Assembly: GCA_016234205.1 (NCBI GenBank)
Contig: JACRGN010000174.1
Coordinates: 1 to 7,005 of the forward strand
Direction: 5' to 3'
Length of the DNA: 7,005 nucleotides
Origin: Nitrospinota bacterium
GTDB taxonomy: Bacteria; Nitrospinota; Nitrospinia; UBA9942
Positions 4,979 to 7,005 of this stretch are shown here, piece by piece. The first letter of the stretch is position 1. The number at the start of each line of letters is the position of its first letter. The notes beneath the pieces were generated by a model. It was given only the letters and a program-made list of their open reading frames with translations. It had not been told where the DNA came from and made no database searches. The position numbers and the translations under genes are program-made.

Positions 4979-6697
4979 TCACACATCTTTTTTCTCAATC
5001 TTATATTCCACCATCTTTCTATAGATAGTTCTGCGGCTAATGCCAAGTAATCTCGCAGCCTTTGCCTTATTCCATGCACTCTTTTCTAATGCCGTGAAAA
5101 TCGTATCATATTCATTATCTCCACTCTCTTTGATAGAAAGCGGTTTTATCTTTATAAAATCTTTGAACTCAGATGGCAGGTGTTCAACCGTAATAACATC
5201 CTGCTGACAGAGTATAAAGGCATGCTCCAAAGTATGCTCCAACTCCCTGATATTGCCGTGCCATGGATAATTTATGAAGAGCTCATTAACATCAGCGGAT
5301 ATATTTTTAATATTCTTATTTAATTTTTTATTCAATTTATCTAAAAAGTGATTTACAAGTAACGGTATATCCTCTCTTCTCTCTCTAAGTGATGGCAGTT
5401 TTATCTCCACAACCTTTAATCGGTAATAAAGGTCCTCTCTGAACTCACCTCGCCTTATTTTTTCCTTAATATCCTTATTTGTAGCGGCAACAACCCTGAC
5501 ATCCACATTAATAGGGGTTGAATCGCCTACACGTTCAAACACCTTCTCCTGAATTACCCTTAAGAGTTTTAATTGTATCTTTGGTGATATATCTCCAATC
5601 TCGTCAAGAAAAATAGTTCCTCCCTCTGCCTTTTTAAATCTCCCCTCTTTATCCCTGACTGCACCTGTAAAGGCACCCTTTACATGGCCAAAAAGCTCGC
5701 TCTCAAGAAGCTCCTCCGGCAGGGCTGAACAGTTTACTTTAATCAGGGGTTTATAACTCCGTATCCCCATATAATGAATTGCCTCGGCAATCAATTCTTT
5801 TCCTGTCCCGCTCTCACCTGTAATCAGGACTGTTGATGTAACATCCTTTAGGCTCTCTACGAGGGAGTAAATCTTCTGCATCTCATAACTCTTGCCTATG
5901 ATATTGTGATATTTTTGATAATCTATATAACTGCATGCCTTCAAATCCTCTTCAAGGCTGACTATACGGGTTTCGTCTTTCACTACAAGAATGACTCCTG
6001 AGAATACATTTTTATCATAAAGAAGGGGATATGTATTTAGAGTTACAACCTGATTGGGACGGCCTTTGTGCTGGCAATTAAAACGATATACTTCAATAGG
6101 CTCATTTCTCTTAATGGTTTCCTGAAGGGCATTAAGACACTCACCACTACACAATTTTGGCAGAGAGTCAAATCTCTTGCCTATTGAACTGCGGGAGAGT
6201 TCACAAATACTATCGGCTGATTCATTGAGTTCAATTACAGTCAATTCCTTATCCACTGTTATAATCGCATCCTTAACACTTTTAAATATCGCCTCAAGGT
6301 TCTGCCTATACCTCTCCTTTTCATTAATTAATGACTTATGCTGTAATGCATTCTTTGCAACACGCAAAAGCGTATCCTGTCTTACAGGTTTTGGAATATA
6401 ATCAAATGCACCTAAACGAAGGGCGTCTGAGGCGGTCTCTATATTCGGCTCACCTGTAATCATAATCACAGGGCAATTAAGTTTTTTCTCCTTGACTTGA
6501 CGCAGAATATCAACACCTGTCATATCTTCTAAGATAATATCCGCAAATACCAAATCAAATTCCTCCTGAGAGAGCATAGATACAGCCTCATTATAATTCC
6601 TGGCAGTAAATACCTTATACCCTTCTTCTGAAAGAAAGTTTTCAAATGTAAATCTTATGCTCTCTTCATCATCCACTACAAGAATTCTTGAATCCAT
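4979..6697 (-). CDS. Sigma-54-dependent response regulator, REC-PAS-AAA+-Fis HTH (NtrC family)
   Basis: A cytoplasmic transcription activator of 572 residues that, when phosphorylated, opens sigma-54 RNA polymerase promoters using ATP. The receiver domain (1-120) has Asp9-Asp10, phospho-acceptor Asp53, Thr81 and Lys103. A PAS domain (about 130-245) contains cysteines at 165, 183, 187 and 208. The AAA+ domain (about 265-500) has Walker A GESGTGKE at 294-301, the sigma-54 contact loop GAFTGA at 341-346, Walker B TIFLDE at 361-366, the REDLYYRL arginine-finger region at 420-427 and sensor II GNIREL at 481-486. A Fis-type helix-turn-helix occupies about 530-566. Every functional residue is intact. 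The start at 6697 follows AAGGGAGGG, placed rather close (2 nt after the last G). The partner histidine kinase is not in the window. The likely targets are its own neighbours, given the sigma-54-like site and dyad just downstream. Confidence 0.95.
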   Translation of the reverse strand: MDSRILVVDDEESIRFTFENFLSEEGYKVFTARNYNEAVSMLSQEEFDLVFADIILEDMTGVDILRQVKEKKLNCPVIMITGEPNIETASDALRLGAFDYIPKPVRQDTLLRVAKNALQHKSLINEKERYRQNLEAIFKSVKDAIITVDKELTVIELNESADSICELSRSSIGKRFDSLPKLCSGECLNALQETIKRNEPIEVYRFNCQHKGRPNQVVTLNTYPLLYDKNVFSGVILVVKDETRIVSLEEDLKACSYIDYQKYHNIIGKSYEMQKIYSLVESLKDVTSTVLITGESGTGKELIAEAIHYMGIRSYKPLIKVNCSALPEELLESELFGHVKGAFTGAVRDKEGRFKKAEGGTIFLDEIGDISPKIQLKLLRVIQEKVFERVGDSTPINVDVRVVAATNKDIKEKIRRGEFREDLYYRLKVVEIKLPSLRERREDIPLLVNHFLDKLNKKLNKNIKNISADVNELFINYPWHGNIRELEHTLEHAFILCQQDVITVEHLPSEFKDFIKIKPLSIKESGDNEYDTIFTALEKSAWNKAKAARLLGISRRTIYRKMVEYKIEKKDV

Positions 6698-6761
6698 TTC
6701 CCTCCCTTAAATTTTCCCAAGTTCGGCATGCTCACTTTGTCCCGCTTACAAAACCATCTGG

Positions 6762-6773
6762 ATTATGCATAAT
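6762..6773. promoter_or_regulatory. Perfect 12-bp palindrome in the divergent intergenic region
   Basis: attatgcataat is fully self-complementary and lies 65 bp upstream of the regulator start and 53 bp upstream of the miniprotein start. On the minus strand its left half reads CATAAT, a possible -10 for the regulator, with TTGTCA (6788-6783) 15 bp upstream as -35, a short spacing. It may be an operator, or a chance palindrome in AT-rich DNA. Confidence 0.35.
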
Positions 6774-6781
6774 TAACTCAT

Positions 6782-6810
6782 TTGACAATTAACAGCTAAT
6801 AATTAATAAT
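6782..6810 (+). promoter_or_regulatory. Sigma-70-like promoter before the 37-residue gene
   Basis: TTGACA (6782-6787), a 17-bp spacer and AATAAT (6805-6810, 5 of 6) form a good promoter by sequence. The predicted start near 6817 would fall inside the ribosome site at 6816-6821, leaving almost no leader, which argues for caution. The same bases read as TTGTCA on the minus strand, so divergent promoters may share this -35. Confidence 0.35.
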
Positions 6811-6826
6811 AGCATAGGAGGTTAAT

Positions 6827-6940
6827 ATGAACGAAAAGGAAAAAAAGAAACCAGCCCCGATTGATTATATTATTCATATTGGTATGGCGATTAATCTTAT
6901 AGTAATAGCGCTTTTACTATACTACTATTTTTCTCATTGA
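6827..6940 (+). CDS. 37-residue single-pass membrane miniprotein
   Basis: The frame encodes MNEKEKKKPAPIDYIIHIGM, then a hydrophobic run rich in Ile, Leu and Val, ending YYYFSH before TGA 6938-6940. Residues about 18-34 form one membrane helix; the lysine-rich N-terminus predicts an inside N-terminus by the positive-inside rule. A perfect AGGAGG (6816-6821) lies 5 nt before the ATG, the strongest translation signal on this side of the window, which is why I call so short a frame. It is divergent from the sigma-54 regulator and its 3' end overlaps by 7 bp the end of the convergent gene at 6934. Small single-helix proteins often sit as subunits or modulators in respiratory or transport complexes; I do not recognise this one. 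Confidence 0.68.
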   Translation: MNEKEKKKPAPIDYIIHIGMAINLIVIALLLYYYFSH

Positions 6941-7005
6941 CCAAGCCACTTCATTAATTCCCCATAGCCCATTGTATTAATTAAATCCTTTTTTTCAAGC
7001 CATCC
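6934..7005 (-). CDS. 3' end of an unidentified leftward gene (runs off the right edge)
   Basis: The minus strand is open from the window edge for 23 codons, GWLEKKDLINTMGYGELMKW then LGQ, and ends at TGA (6936-6934). The amino-acid mix looks like a soluble helical protein C-terminus. It overlaps the convergent miniprotein gene by 7 bp. The fragment is too short to identify a family, and an accidental open frame cannot be excluded. Confidence 0.5.
   Translation of the reverse strand, partial: GWLEKKDLINTMGYGELMKWLGQ

Overview
The window reads as ordinary chromosome from an AT-leaning, Gram-negative-type bacterium with multiheme c-type cytochromes, sigma-54 control, c-di-GMP signalling and group III phosphofructokinases. 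That mix, together with several families of intergenic palindromic repeats, suggests an anaerobic or microaerophilic lineage such as Nitrospirota or Desulfobacterota. The taxon is inference only. I see no tRNA, rRNA, CRISPR array, transposase or phage gene.

Layout from left to right. 1-675 (+): the 3' part of a multiheme cytochrome c gene. It converges, with a 4-bp gap, on a leftward block of five genes. In transcription order (right to left) these are an NtrC-type REC-PAS-AAA+-Fis regulator (6697-4979), a short five-cysteine protein (4760-4560), a DUF3391/HD-GYP c-di-GMP phosphodiesterase (4489-3230), and two tandem phosphofructokinases (2867-1785 and 1708-680). To the right of the regulator a divergent 37-residue membrane miniprotein (6827-6940, +) overlaps the 3' end of a leftward gene that enters from the window edge (7005-6934).

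Regulatory layout. The gap between the regulator and the cysteine-rich gene holds a sigma-54-like -24/-12 element, an upstream imperfect palindrome and short direct repeats. This is the arrangement expected if the regulator drives the cysteine protein and HD-GYP genes. The phosphofructokinase pair has its own sigma-70-like promoter (TTGACA, 17 bp, TATCTT) just after the HD-GYP gene, so it is probably a separate unit. Its roughly 260-nt leader is filled by a nested inverted-repeat element of about 195 bp.

How the genes may work together. The two phosphofructokinases carry different donor-site signatures: Asp/Lys (pyrophosphate type) in the downstream copy and Gly/Lys (ATP-like) in the upstream copy. 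The pair may therefore provide a reversible pyrophosphate-linked and a forward ATP-linked route at the same glycolytic step. The regulator, cysteine protein and HD-GYP form a plausible sense-and-signal module. A functional link between that module and the glycolytic pair is not shown by the sequence. I found no clear novel defence or mobile system. The best leads are the paired donor signatures, the sigma-54 arrangement before the cysteine-rich gene, the repeats lodged in leaders, and the unannotated 37-residue membrane gene.
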